From Ophiura sarsii (lineage: Eukaryota > Echinodermata > Ophiuroidea > Amphilepidida > Ophiuridae), in contig CM069442.1 of assembly GCA_035610835.1 (NCBI GenBank), positions 57,577,950-57,641,949 on the forward strand: DNA of 64,000 nucleotides. Direction: 5' to 3'. The notes under the pieces are model-generated. The model was not told the DNA's origin and made no database searches. It was given only the letters and a program-made list of their open reading frames with translations. How positions within the stretch are numbered: the first letter of the stretch is position 1; every line of letters begins with the position of its first letter. Position numbers and translations under genes: made by a program. Below are positions 33,180 to 44,449 of the stretch, in pieces.

Positions 33180-34020
33180 CCTGCTTCAATAATTGCCGGA
33201 CTCATTCTTTTATAAAAACATCAACAAAATATGGAAAGTGAGTTAGGCAATTATCAAAGTACTCTGAGTGCAATTAGACATTTTCAACACAGTCCACATA
33301 CTTCATCAGCTCCCTGAGTTCTGATTGGTTCCAAACTACAAAGAGCGTATGAATACTTCCCAATTTGATTAGTTTGATCTGATTACAATGATTGACAGCT
33401 TAAATGTTGGTGAGTTTCTCCCACTATTTCCTGTTCCTGACATATCCTAATTTCATCAGTATCAGCCCATCTTCAGATACATTGTGGCTGCCATCGCTTT
33501 TACATGTTGCTCCAAGTTGCCTTATGATTTGATCCACTTGATTTCATTATTTGATAACGTTCCAGCTCCAAATAGATGCATTTATTCTATTCATGGAAAG
33601 TCCAGAAACATATTTGTGTGTAATTACCAGATCATTTTATTTGCAGTATGATAGTACTTTTTCCTCCCATCTGAATGTCTTATATTACGCACAAATACAA
33701 TCCTCTATAAGCATCTTTAAAAACCTCTCCTACTTCTTTGATGAGTAAGTGAACCCATTGCCTTAATCTGGTTCAACTTCCAGTGAGAATTAAGCTAGAA
33801 CAAGCAATTGTACCCTGCCGCGAATCAGTTTCTCTTGAAAACAATCTGGTTGTCCCTCAACATTAGAATCATGCACCCAATATTAAGCTGCACTCACCAA
33901 ATATGCTCAGACAGACCATTCATACATCAGATGGTATGAAGTATAGAGTATAGTCTGGAAATGTTTTCAGGGCTGACTTGAAGATGTTCAAAAACTGCAG
34001 ACGTCTAATCTTTCCTCTGT
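33180..34020. other. Non-coding stretch, nothing recognised
   Basis: No coding, RNA-gene or inverted-repeat signature was seen. Short frames are random. Confidence 0.4.
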
Positions 34021-34029
34021 TAGATCATT

Positions 34030-34560
34030 TCATAATGTTGGTGCAGCAATGGCGAAAGATCTGGCGCCGTACGTAACAGTTCTCGGGGGTGGTGGTCGTT
34101 CAAGAAGAGTTAGTGTGGCCGAGCGGAGAGTGCGTTTTGGATGATAAAGCGAGATTAGTTCGCAAAGGTATGCAGGAGCAATACCGTGGAGGCATTTGAA
34201 TACCATTAGAAGAGTTGTATATGATATATTGACGTACAGGTAGCCAGTGTAGTTCATAAAAAATTGGGGTGATATGGGTGTTACGCTTTGTGAGCGTCAC
34301 AAGTCTTGCTGCTGCATTCTGGAGTCTTTGAAGACGTCGGATTTCTTTATGCGGTATTCCAAGCAAAAGACTGTTACAACAGTCTATACACAAAGTTATA
34401 AATGCATGAACAAGTTTCTCTGCAGCAGACTTATCTAGATATCTCCTGATTTTACCAATCTTGCGTATACAAGCCCATCCAGCACGACATGTGCTTGATA
34501 TATGCTTACTCATTTGTAAGCTAGTGCTGAATATCACGCCTAGATTGCGAGCTTCTGTTC
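34030..34560 (-). pseudogene. LINE reverse-transcriptase C-terminal fragment, frameshifted
   Basis: Minus strand: EARNLGVIFSTSLQMSKHI, IRRYLDKSAAEKLVHAFIT, RLQRLQNAAARLVT and FYELHWLPVRQYI are the classic post-palm region of CR1/L2-type LINEs. The next segment, FKCLHGIAPAYLCELIS and PPPRTVTYGARSFAIAAPTL, is in another frame. No palm or endonuclease remains. It differs in family from the LINE at 16 kb. Confidence 0.88.
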
Positions 34561-34659
34561 AGATTTCACTTTCTCAACAACAAAAAAGAAGTAGATGTAA
34601 ACCATTTATCATTATGTTTACAAAGTTCAAACATGTAAGCATCATCTCTAAACCATGGT

Positions 34660-34835
34660 TTGCTTTGAAATTTAGTTTCTCTCTATGCACAATTTTGAAG
34701 TTTGGAATACTTTCCTGCAGTCTAGATTGCATCACACTGTCACCTTTGTCGAGAGTTCTTGGTGTAATTTGGTTGGAATAGACTGTCTATTCATAACATC
34801 TGTTACCATTTCATGCCAAGTTTTGTAATGCTCTA
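34660..34835 (+). repeat. Repeat shared with 39590-39745
   Basis: GGAATACTTTCCTGCAGTCT, AGATTG and CTATTCATAACATCTG, then AGTTTTGTAATGCTCT recur in the same order at 39630-39745 (GGAACACTTTCCTGCAGCCT). The 39.6-kb copy can be read as LWNTFLQ, as in LINE C-termini, so both may be short LINE tails. The two copies flank the large palindromic region. Confidence 0.55.
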
Positions 34836-34924
34836 GAAAATCATTTATTTATGCAAAGATTTTCTAGTACAGGGATTATGATCTCTATTGAAATGTCGAA
34901 TAAGAACTGGAGGCTGATCGGTTT

Positions 34925-35830
34925 GTCACGGACGGACGTTTGTGCAAAACATGAGCGAAAAACAGTTTATAAAAAGTAACTACTGACATTTATTCAACTT
35001 TTTATGTTTAATGTTATAGAGAATCATCAACTTTATTGAAATACAAAAACAAAAAAAAGGTGTGGTTTGTTACTAAAAATAGAACGACGGAAATGTTTGT
35101 GTCACGGACGGACTAGATAGAAATAGGGTTCTCTACCTTTTAGTGCTTCTTTTTAATTTCTATATAGTCAACTCCATATTCCCCAATGCTTTCCAGGTCA
35201 AATAGTAAGTAAGATACATGGTTTGAATATCTGATACACAGCATTTGAAAATATTTCTTATTTTTTACAGGGGTAGGGTAACAAACTTTGTCACGGACGG
35301 ACATTTTTGAGCGTCACGGACGGACACAAATGTTAACTACATAAAAAACTTTGAAATTGCCACTTATTTACACTTTAGTATGAAAAAATGGTATCAAATA
35401 CTTACAAAATAGTAAGAACAATGTTAAGTCATGAATTTTCAGTCTTAGTAATAAAAAGTAGTCAAGATATTAGTCTTTTTCCAACATTACGGACAAGATA
35501 GAAATAGGGTTCTCCGGACCTTTAGTATTTCTTCTTAATTTCTATTTAAACAATTCCATATTCCTCAAGCTTTCCAGGTCAAATAGTAAGTGAGATACAT
35601 GGTTTGATACACAGCATTTGAAAACAGATTTATTTTTTACAGGAGAAGGATAGACCTGTAACAAACTATGTCACAGACGGAAATTTGTTAGCGTCACGGA
35701 CGGACACAGATGTTGAAGGACTTTGAAATTGCCACTTATTTACATGACAAAATGGTATCAAATACTTACAAAATATTAAGAAAAATTGTATGTCATCCTT
35801 TTTCAGTCTTAGTAATTAAAAAGGATCACA
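34925..35830. repeat. Two direct repeats of about 385 bp rich in GTCACGGACGGAC
   Basis: GATAGAAATAGGGTTCTC, CTTTCCAGGTCAAATAGTAA, GAGATACATGGTTTGA, TGATACACAGCATTTGAAAA and CGTCACGGACGGACAC recur at about 35113-35340 and 35499-35720. Exact 13-mers lie at 34925, 35101, 35290, 35313 and 35693. This is the left flank of the palindrome described in the next entry. Confidence 0.85.
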
Positions 35831-36321
35831 AGATACCAAAACCCGTGTGATGGTTATATTCAAAGGTTGCAGAATTTGGCACTTTGATAGCAGAGGGTGA
35901 TCGGTTCAAGGTACATTGAAATGTACCTCACAATATTGGACAACATCTTGGCTAACTGAAACTGCATTCGAAAAGAAAAAATGCAGGAAAAGTTTTCGGA
36001 ACAGTCCATTATTGCCCAAGGGGTAGAAACAAGATGAGTCATGGACGGACATTCTTAGTAGAAGTTGACTTTGCCATATTTTATGTTAATGAAACATTTT
36101 CAATTTTTTTAATTAAAAATTGATAGATGGCACATTTATTTATCCATTAAATAAGAAATATATTTTAGAAAAAACTTTCTGGGAAGTAATTACCCTGCCC
36201 TTGTGATAACTTTTTGATGCAGAGCTGTCCGTCCGTGACGCAAAAAAAGTTTAAAGTTTTACAACTTTTTTCAAGGAAAGAGAAAAAAACAACTAGAGAT
36301 AATTGTGATCTTAGATCACGG

Positions 36322-37387
36322 ATATTAGTCGAGGGCTTTGACCTTTGACCTTGCTAAATGTTGTCAGAGGGCAATAACCTTAAGTTGTACTATATTTGAT
36401 AATTGTTTTTATAAATTTCAGCCCTGAAGTAGTTAAAAAGATACATTTTGAACCCTAATGACCTTTTCTTGACCTTTGACCCCAAACTTATTATTAACTT
36501 TTTTTCTTGGCTTATCAATGCGCACAAGAAAAAAGTAGTCCGGTCAAAATCAGAGCATGTCTTCAGTTTTACACCTGTATAGATCAATGACCCCTAGTGA
36601 CCCCGTTTGACATGTCACTTTTAATGGAGAAGCACCCTATATGAACATGGATAAGAGGAATCTTTTGACAAATTCTAACAATCATCGGTCATTTCGTCTC
36701 GGACAAGTAGTATTTTGAGTGCGCGGAGTGAAAATGTACATTTTGACCCCTAGGGACCTTTTCTTGACCTTTGACCTTAACGGTATGATTGACTTTTGTT
36801 CTTGTCTCATTAATGCCCACAAAATAAAAGAAAACCGGTCAAAATCGGAGCATGCCTTATATTTTCCCCGTGTAAAGTTCAATGACCCCTAGTGACCCCG
36901 TTTGACATTTCACTTTTATTTGAGAAGCACCCTATATGTACATGGATCCAAGGAATCATTTGACCAATTCTGAGTATCATCAGTCATTTTCCCTCGGACA
37001 AGTAGGGTTTTGAGTGAATGGAGTAAAATTTATATTTTGACCCCTAGTAACCCCAAACATTTTTCGATTTAAAAAACCAAACTACTATATATGCGTACGG
37101 TCAAAAGGAATATGTTGGCCAATTCTCAAGATCCTAGGTCATTTCAATAAATTGCAAATGCGTTTTAAGTGAAAATCACGTTTTGACTCCTAGTTATTTT
37201 TGTGTGACCTTTGACCCCTTATGCTTTACAACCTGAGTAGTGGTGCACATAAGGGTACTTATGACCAAATATGGTCAATATCGGCCTAATGGTTACGGAG
37301 CTATAGGTCCCATGACGGAAGAAAGAAAGAAAGAAAGAAGAAAGAAACAGGACGAATACAGTATATTACTCGTTTCTCGACTAATAT
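36322..37387. mobile_element. 1.07-kb repeat inserted into the palindrome's left arm
   Basis: Bounded by ATATTAGTCGAG at 36322 and its inverse CTCGACTAATAT ending at 37387. The interior consists of inverted-orientation relatives of the 1.9-4.7 kb repeat family (TGACCCCTAGTGACCCC, CTTGACCTTTGACC) and a GAAAGAAAGAAA tract near the right end. This shows that the dispersed repeat is itself a transposable unit. Confidence 0.75.
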
Positions 37388-37609
37388 AAAAAACATAGTG
37401 AGCTATCTACCCTATATACCCCCTTTCTCACGTAGAAATGAAACTTAACAATGGCGTCAATAAATAAGTTAAATCAGGGATTAAAAGTTGTCAAGGACGG
37501 ACACAAATTTTGTCACGGACGGACATTATTCAGTTCTGAGTACAATGCCAAACTGAATCCTGCCCCTCTTACCATAAATGGCAAGAGATAGACCTGCTGC
37601 ATCATATGA

Positions 37610-37770
37610 ATAGACTGTATGCTGTGATACAATTTTGTAAAACAATTTTGACCCTTCTTTGATAAATTTTGTTCGATTAATTGTGTAAAAGACTGTATGC
37701 TGTGATACAACTTTTTAAAACAATTTTGACCCTTCTTTGATAAGTTTTTGTTCAATTAATTGTGTAATTA
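37610..37770. repeat. Tandem duplication of about 78 bp at the palindrome centre
   Basis: GACTGTATGCTGTGATACAA, AAAACAATTTTGACCCTTCT and TTGATAA..TTTTGTTC then AATTAATTGTGTAA occur twice in a row. Minus-strand frames across it show the same repeated peptide and are not genes. Confidence 0.85.
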
Positions 37771-39212
37771 AAGGTTAGTGATAATGGATACATGTAGGCA
37801 TCCAACAATGTTTTGAATTTTTCAAAGTTTCATGAAGAAAAAGCCTGCAACTTTTGATAGTGCAAAGCTTAAAATTAAATTTGTGCTAACATCTCCAATG
37901 ATACTTTCTGATTTCAATGCTGTTTGCTTTTATTTTACATACACTTATTATATGGGGCAATATTAAACAGTGTCTTTTAACTGATCTCATGCTACCCCTT
38001 TTATTTGCAAGCATTATTTCTGCATGTACAGGCAGTAAGGTTAACAAGCGCAAGCAATACTACAGATTCACCAAAGAAGATCTGCTGAGGGTTCACAAAT
38101 GCGCAAATAAGCAAATGACTTCATTTGACTTCAAGTAATTTTACAGTGCACCTGGTGAGCATCATAACATGTGCTCACTGCTTTAGCAAACCTACTCATT
38201 TGCATAAAGGGCATACCTGTATGGACTAGTTCATTTAATGGTAAGAGGGGTGGTATTCAGCTTTGCTTGTGTGCTCAGAACTGAACAGTAGCTAACAGTG
38301 TCCGTCCGTGACAAAATTTGTGTCCATCCGTGACAACTTTTAATTAATGATTTAACTAATTTATGCCTGCCCTAATTAATTAATACTCCTGCATGGGAAA
38401 GAATACATATAAGGGAGATACTTCACTATGTTTTTATTTTTTTACTTTGTCCTTGAAATTAGTTAAAAAACTTTTAAACTTTTTTTGTGTCACGGACGGA
38501 CAGCAAAACATCAAAATGTTAACGCAAGTCTAGCGATATAACTTCCCCAGAAGATGGAAAAGTGTGTCAGCTATCAACATTACATCACAAAACTCTGAAA
38601 ATGTTACATTAACATAAAAATATAGCATGAAGAACTTGAACTAAAATGTCCGTCCGTGACGCATCTTGTTTTCACCCCTTAGACAATAATGGACTGTTCC
38701 ACGAACGTACCGCATTTTTTAATTTTTTAAATGCAGTTTCAGATAGCCTAGATATTGTCCAACATTGTGAGGTACCTATCAATATCAAAATCAGAAAATT
38801 ATTTTTTCATGACCATGTTAACCTTTAACCGATCAGCCTCACTGATACTATGTGTGTTTCATAGCACCTGTATGACATGGCATGTTTGAATAGAGCAGTG
38901 ATTAGTATGGCATTGGTAGTCTCTTGCGACAACAGCATGGCCCTTGTAGTGGCTGTTGTGACACAAAACTATCGTTAAAAACGAGATGGCACTGTGAAAG
39001 TGTAAATACTTCTAACAATTTCAACATATTAAATTATCACATACATTCACCGTGTCCGATTGATTTTACTATGTGTGTGATAATTGTATAACTTCTCCAT
39101 CCAGTGTTTTTATAGAACTAAACTCGAACCCACACGCACAATGGATAATGTGTGCATATTGTTCAGATCGATACTAATAGATGCAATCGTTCAGGGAACG
39201 AGAGTGAATATA

Positions 39213-39443
39213 CACTGAGCCAAAAAAGAAACTTATAAAAAAAGAAACTTATAAAAACTTTAACAGATCACCAAATAAAATTCTGTGCATGAAAATGTAC
39301 CAAATTTGGATACAATATTACTGCAATGTATTGCTTCAAATGGCAGTCAATAACCAATTGTTTGCTTCAATGACACAGGAGAAATGAGCACTGACCCTAT
39401 GGTGATCTGTTAAAATTTTATAAGTTTCTTTTTTGGCTCAGTG
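39213..39443. mobile_element. 231-bp MITE with TA target duplication (Tc1/mariner-like)
   Basis: Perfect ends CACTGAGCCAAAAAAGAAAC continue through TTATAAAA. The inner arms AACAGATCACCA and TGGTGATCTGTT also pair. TA flanks both ends. The left arm holds an extra duplicated AAAGAAACTTATAAAA. Confidence 0.92.
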
Positions 39444-39799
39444 TATATTGATAACTTGTTCTTGAGTTATATCATGACAGGGCTAAATACTACACATTCT
39501 TTATCTTGGTCCGAAACACACATAGCTTCAAACGACTTGGCGCACACAAGTATCCCTGTACTAGAAATTCATTGATTTATGTAGGCACACACGCAAGAGT
39601 GAGTCTGTGTGAAAGTCAATCTGCATTGCTTTGGAACACTTTCCTGCAGCCTAGATCACATTGTGTCATTTTTTTTTATTGTGCTTCCTTCGTGAATTAT
39701 AGATTGTCCATTCATAATAGCTGAAGTTTTGTAATGTTCTCAAATTGTAAAGGCACAAACAGACACCCTGTTTACGATTATCTTATTGGTATTTGCACC

Positions 39800-40420
39800 A
39801 GCCTTCTGGTGGTGTGGGGGTGGGGAGGGGGGGGGGGCAGTCAATGGTACTTTGGAAGCTGCAAATTTTAAACTACCTGCACCCAGGTATTTTTGTGAAT
39901 CTTGAATTTTGTTCATGCCCGTTTCTGGCATTATCTCTGTCATCATTATTAGTTTAAAAGTTACATTGCGAGGGCTCGGAACAACAAAGACGTAACTCCG
40001 TTTTTGGCCATTTTGAGAAAATCACGTCTTTGTTGCGCTGAGGCATTTGAAGTCAGTTTGGACTTCAGCCTTTTGTCATAACACCTTGTAATGGTAAAAT
40101 ACTATTTTGTAACTAATATAATTGACCATTAATGCATACAACTGATAATAAATTACCCCAATTAGTAAGTTTATTATAATAATACACTAACATAATAAAA
40201 CAAAACACTACTGTTCTACGAAATAATGTCTAAAGGGCATTTTAGGCATTGTACACCAAGTTGCCGTTTGGTATTTAACGATTTACAGATGATCACAGAC
40301 TACGATTTTGTGTTTCACGTCCAATGCTCATCACCATCAGTAAATAGGTGAACTAGTAAATGATTTGCTAGCTGCTTGTTGTAAGAATGTTTGGCGTGTG
40401 AGCATAGATGCAGAGTACTT
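39800..40420. other. Non-coding stretch with a G run
   Basis: A GGTGTGGGGGTGGGGAGGGG tract leads into a long G run near 39810-39837. A small inverted pair (ACAACAAAGACGTAAC... and ACGTCTTTGTTGCGC) lies at 39980-40040. Otherwise nothing is recognised. Confidence 0.45.
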
Positions 40421-40422
40421 GA

Positions 40423-41449
40423 CTAGTCTTGACCATTGTCATCTTCCTCGAAATCTGGTTCTGCTAGGGCGTCCCTCACATTGTTGCGGCTAGGTAGATT
40501 CTTGTAATAGTATTCAGGAGGGATTGCATCGCTATCCACCAAGCTCACCAGATCACGTTTCTTGGCAACAGAAATTGGGAGCACCTGGGAGTATGCTGGT
40601 TCCAAAACTGCATTCTCTGGTTAGATTGCATTAGCCGTTTGCCGGATCCGTGTCGACTCTCTTCTGGCAAAGGATTGAGTAATGACGATCTCCTCAAAAC
40701 TGTCATCAGTGAAATGCTCCTTGACAAAAATGGTGTTTGGCTTTGATTTTGTGAAGCGAAACCATTTAACTCTTAGCCAGTTGATACTCTTCCCAGATTC
40801 TGTCATGGTGTGGTTCAAGACAATCTGATCAACGAGCTTGTGGAAGTCTATAAAGTCAGTGTACGTCAGCTCCGTCACATTATAGGGCATTCTACGCCTT
40901 GCATATGTGCAGATCATGGCCCACTCATGGGTATTATACACCTTATACAGTGTAAAGCATTGCTGCTGCAGTGTATATGTTTCGATTCTGTCCACCGCAA
41001 GTGTCAGAAAAGCTGGACACATGCTTGATGTCTTCAGGAAGGCTGGTAAAGTATTTTAACAAGCAAGAACTAATCTCGTTAGCACCACATTTCTGATTGG
41101 TCTCTGGCCATAAATAACGGAAGCCTGCTTTGCTGACCTGTTCATAAATGGTAAAGTTATCAACGGCAAGTTTTCGCTTGTAAAACAGTAAACTCACATC
41201 GGTGAATGGCGTGTATAACACTGCTTGCAGGTCAAATGTTATAGCCTTGAATGATGGGTCAGCAGCAGAACGTGCCTTGTCTGAATTTTTAACATCTTGT
41301 GATTGCACCTTTCGGTTGATGTGCTCATCATATGTTGCTTGGAAGTTTTCCTTCTCTTCTCCAGTGAGATTTTTATATCTAGCACACGTAAAGCATTGGT
41401 CTTTCTTGGGTTTGTGGAAACTTACCAGACAAACAAGTAATATAGACAT
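40423..41449 (-). pseudogene. GQNKN-family transposase-like protein, C-terminal half, internally deleted
   Basis: Minus strand in order: a Cys pair HKPKKDQCFTCARYKN, AITFDLQAVLYTPFTDVSLL with a putative first Asp, RKLAVDNFTIYE, then KHVSSFSDTCGGQNRNI with a putative second Asp. After TAAAMLYT the frame breaks and resumes with VYNTHEWAMICTYARRRMPY and TYTDFIDFHKL, then IPPEYYYKNLPSRNN and a stop near 40423. The GHSF-like segment expected between these blocks in relatives is missing. From memory this resembles metazoan proteins annotated as DUF7869-like with an RNase H-type core; that label is uncertain. Non-functional because of the deletion and at least two frameshifts. Confidence 0.7.
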
Positions 41450-41530
41450 ACCTTAAGGAATCATATTTTTGACGAGATGAAAATAAAAGCTTACATTATT
41501 TACAAAATAATAAATATTTTCTTAGTTTAC

Positions 41531-41929
41531 CTCTTGAAGCATTGGTGTGGATGCCTTCGCCTTCAGTCGGTCAAACATTGCCGGCACTGCCTCTGCCGGA
41601 AGGAATGGCAGTCCCAACAACCTACGTAGCAACTTGTGGACTTTTCCCTTCTTGTAGTACGCCGTACTTAGCCCAACCTTGCTGATCCGTTTCCACACCG
41701 CCTGCTTCCAATGGAAGGAACAACCCTTCACAGGCAATGGGGTGATCTCACCGGATGTGATGTCCGGTCCATGGAATACAGTTCTCAGCCCTTTCCAAAT
41801 ACCTCGTTCAAAATCCACCATGAACTCTTGAACGGCTGCTGAGTCCGGCAAGAGTTCCTTAATACAGTTGAAGACGGCAACATAGTCTTTCGACCGCTTC
41901 CCCGACATCAGGGCGAATGCCAAGGGTAC
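41531..41929 (-). CDS. MULE core exon (transposase)
   Basis: Acceptor TTCAAAATTAG|GTACCC, donor CAAGAG|GTAAAC, 399 nt, phase 0 both sides, 133 codons open. Reads VPLAFALMSGKRSKDYVAVF, VDFERGIWKGLRTVF, KGCSFHWKQAVWKRI and LLRRLLGLPFLPAEAVPAMF, the MULE domain with its conserved Asp and the CxFHWxQ motif. Confidence 0.9.
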
Positions 41930-42179
41930 CTAATTTTGAATGAGAAAAGAAAAACAATCCACCAATATTTGTTACTTACTTAATTCACACTTGCATCTAC
42001 CTCTATCCTCATCACTTCAGTGCTTTGATTCTATAGGCTATTCATCATGTTCTTCACGACTTCCAATGCATCCAAGTAACAAATCACTTAAGCAGCCACA
42101 ACATTTTTTACACTGTCACTGAACATTTTAACTTTGGTCTTAAACACTTACTACAACTTCTCGATCAACCAACAAATGT

Positions 42180-42740
42180 GACGTCATAAATATTGTGTGC
42201 TGCCTTTTACAAATATTCGCCCACCAGCCAATTAGAAAAACCGTACATAAATATCACGGCGATCTGGGAAAAAGCGCCAAATATGCCATTTTCTATTGGC
42301 CCTAAAATCAGTTTAGATTGACCTTTCGTAATTTTCTTTTCTAGTTCAATTATTTGAGGGTCAATAATTATTGGACCGGAAGAAAAGCCTTGTGGTACGT
42401 CACTCCAAAGTTCTTTGAAAATCGATGCATAAGTAGGCCTTTTAGCTGTGAACCGCAATGAAATCATTGCAAAAATAACTGGCATAAGAATATGTTTAAA
42501 CAAGTGTGTGTTAAAGTGTGTTTCATTTGACACTGCACACATTGCATCTTAACGTTTGAATATCCTGCCAACAAACCTTCAAATTATTTAGTCTTTTTAT
42601 TCAAATTTAGAGCACTATAGACAATTCATAGCATGTGTAGGTTAAATTAATTATATTACTTTCATGTAAACAAGAGAGGATTCATTAAATTCCAATTATG
42701 TCATAAAATGTCTTTAGCTTTCAAATTTGAATATGAGAGA
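42180..42740. other. Intron-like non-coding stretch
   Basis: Lies between the two MULE core exons. No recognised element except the repeat that begins at 42745. Confidence 0.4.
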
Positions 42741-42744
42741 CATA

Positions 42745-43115
42745 TTTTTTTTTATTTGCATTTTCTTAAAAAGGTACATGTTCCGATCACCTTTCTTTTG
42801 GCTATGATTTCACATCATATTTTGATATCGGAAGAATCCCCATATTTTTCTCATTATGTTTGTAAAATCTTAGGGGCCAGAAATGATATATTTAGAAATT
42901 ATAGGCTAAAATGTGGTGAATTACTGCCAAAGGTGGTTAACCACAACCACCAGTTTGTGTACTACTCAATGCGCAATTTGTGGGTGACCTTGTGCTTCTA
43001 AAAACAGAACCATTGTTATGCAACTCAAACTTTGGAATTCAACAATCTTAAGGATGACCTTTCATGTAAAACAGAAAACATCAAGTTGAAAATCGGGCCC
43101 GCAATCAGACCCTTT
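42745..43115 (-). repeat. Inverted copy of the 25947-26330 repeat, inside a MULE intron
   Basis: Same motif blocks as the TM7SF3 intron 6 copy in reverse order, including TATCGGAAGAATCCCCATAT, GTGGTGAATTACTGCC, GGTTAACCACAACCACCAG and TTAAGGATGACCTTTCATGT. Confidence 0.8.
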
Positions 43116-43194
43116 AACCTTTAATTGAGTTTCACCCAAATCTTTTTAAATTTTCATATACATAGGATTCATAAGATATCGTTCAAAAACCAAC

Positions 43195-43382
43195 CTGCTT
43201 TGTAACTTTGTTTTTCCTGATGAAGCAGTGGATGCTCAGAAGCTGTGTGAAGGGCTTCCTCACAACCTTGAAAGTGGCATCTATGTACCACCTTCTCCCA
43301 CATGCTAGCCGGTTGAGTTGTGCATCCGTGGCAAATACAAGATGTCGGTTTGGACCCTCTATGATGTCCTTCTGCATGAATC
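43195..43382 (-). CDS. MULE core exon (first catalytic region)
   Basis: Acceptor TATTTTTCAG, donor AAGCAG|GTTGGT, 188 nt, phase 1 to 0. Encodes HLVFATDAQLNRLACGRRWY then IDATFKVVRKPFTQLLSIH, where IDATFK holds the first catalytic Asp of MULE transposases, and ends KNKVTKQ. It splices in frame to VPLAFAL. Confidence 0.9.
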
Positions 43383-43700
43383 CTGAAAAATATACACATG
43401 GCAACATCTGTGAACATTATATTTTTAACTGATAATGGTTGTAGCAATGTAATATTGGATAGATTTGGGATTAACAACGATCTCATTTCTGATTACTGCC
43501 GTCTCAATGCTCTTATACCGGGGGTGGGGCACTGATACTGGAAAGGGATATAGGTATACATATGCAGCGATGGAAATACTCACATGACTTTCCACACGGG
43601 GTTGACTAGGATTTGTGCACTTAGAATATTTCTAACCATAGACGGTTACCATCTATGTTCTAACTCAACATGTATAAAAAGAAATGAATCAGTTGAAAAA

Positions 43701-43777
43701 GTGGTCATAGTGGGATTCGAACCATGGACCTCTGCATTGTAAAGCATGTATGACAACCACTAGAGGGGTGAACTAAC
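43701..43777 (-). ncRNA. tRNA-Val(UAC)-like pseudogene or SINE head
   Basis: Minus strand: CTAGTGGTTGTCA (D arm, A box), TGCTTTACAATGCAG (anticodon stem-loop with TAC), GGTTCGAATCCC (perfect B box) and TATGACCA, aligning by eye with a eukaryotic tRNA-Val. The acceptor stem and part of the T stem do not pair, so it is unlikely to be functional. Confidence 0.5.
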
Positions 43778-43952
43778 CAAGAAATGATTTTAATCAAGTC
43801 TTATTATTACGGAATAAAGCTATACTAACTGTTATGATCGGTACAAGCAACCCCGGGTGGAAATTCATGTGGGTATTTCCACTACTGCATATATATACGC
43901 TGCGGTCGGTGCCCTGAAGACCCCTTTTCGACATTTTCTCTTCTTTTTTTTT

Positions 43953-43971
43953 GGGGGGGGGGGGGGGGGGT
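43953..43971 (+). repeat. Poly-G run
   Basis: A G tract of about 18 bases following a T-rich stretch, in an intron of the MULE gene. Confidence 0.85.
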
Positions 43972-44080
43972 GGAAAATCAGTTCTTAAGACCTTATTTTT
44001 ACCCTGGAGTGCCGCTCAATACCCAAAGCAGGTATGGTACAATTTGTGAACCCACTTTCTAATTTTAAACAATTACTCAC

Positions 44081-44424
44081 CCTCTGGAATAACATCATCC
44101 CGTAACTCAAAATCCAAGGTGATGGGTTCTTGCGGTCGCTGCTTCTGCCTAACACGGTTTGCTGTCCTAGCTAAGTTAACTGGATTGGGCACTGACCCCA
44201 TAGGCTCATCAGTGATTTCTTTCAGTAGAACCTCCTCCACAATCTGACCGTCGGGTGCGAACATGGTTTGTTTTGCCTTTTGTTTGATGTTTGCAATGAC
44301 CTTTGATGTTATGCAGCTGCCTGGCACACCTGGATGGCAGTGGTCCTTGTTCCCTGGCTGGAAGTTATCGTCATTCTGCCTGACAACGGTCCCGCAAAAC
44401 ATAGATTTGTTACGTATGGTACAC
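44081..44424 (-). CDS. FLYWCH second-half exon and linker
   Basis: Acceptor ATGTTTTACAG, donor CCAGAGG|GTGAGT, 344 nt. Starts with CTIRNKSMFCGTVVRQNDDN and the HCHPG metal-ligand end of the FLYWCH finger, then an acidic linker EEVLLKEITDEPMGSVPNP. It joins the upstream exon through a split Arg codon. Confidence 0.85.
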
Positions 44425-44449
44425 CTGTAAAACATATGTAAAGCCAATT

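Larger units (their letters stand above)
35870..38840. repeat. Large imperfect palindrome (foldback element) with GTCACGGACGGAC motifs
   Basis: Left blocks 35870-36050, 36050-36270 and 37388-37600 are reverse complements of 38645-38835, 38455-38645 and 38215-38450, in mirrored order. The centre is near 37.9 kb. GTCACGGACGGAC or its inverse lies at 36227, 37512, 38300, 38489 and 38648, with one-base variants at 36038, 37490 and 38322. The left arm is interrupted by the 36322-37387 element. There is no protein-coding sequence, so the class is unknown. Confidence 0.85.

Noticed and set aside
34925..38850. Virus or LTR retroelement as source of the 13-mer structure
   Set aside because: No gag, pol or integrase residue was found in any frame, and the arms are inverted, not direct.
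43701..43777. Functional tRNA-Val gene
   Set aside because: The B box and anticodon arm look good, but the acceptor stem does not pair; kept only as a pseudogene or SINE head.
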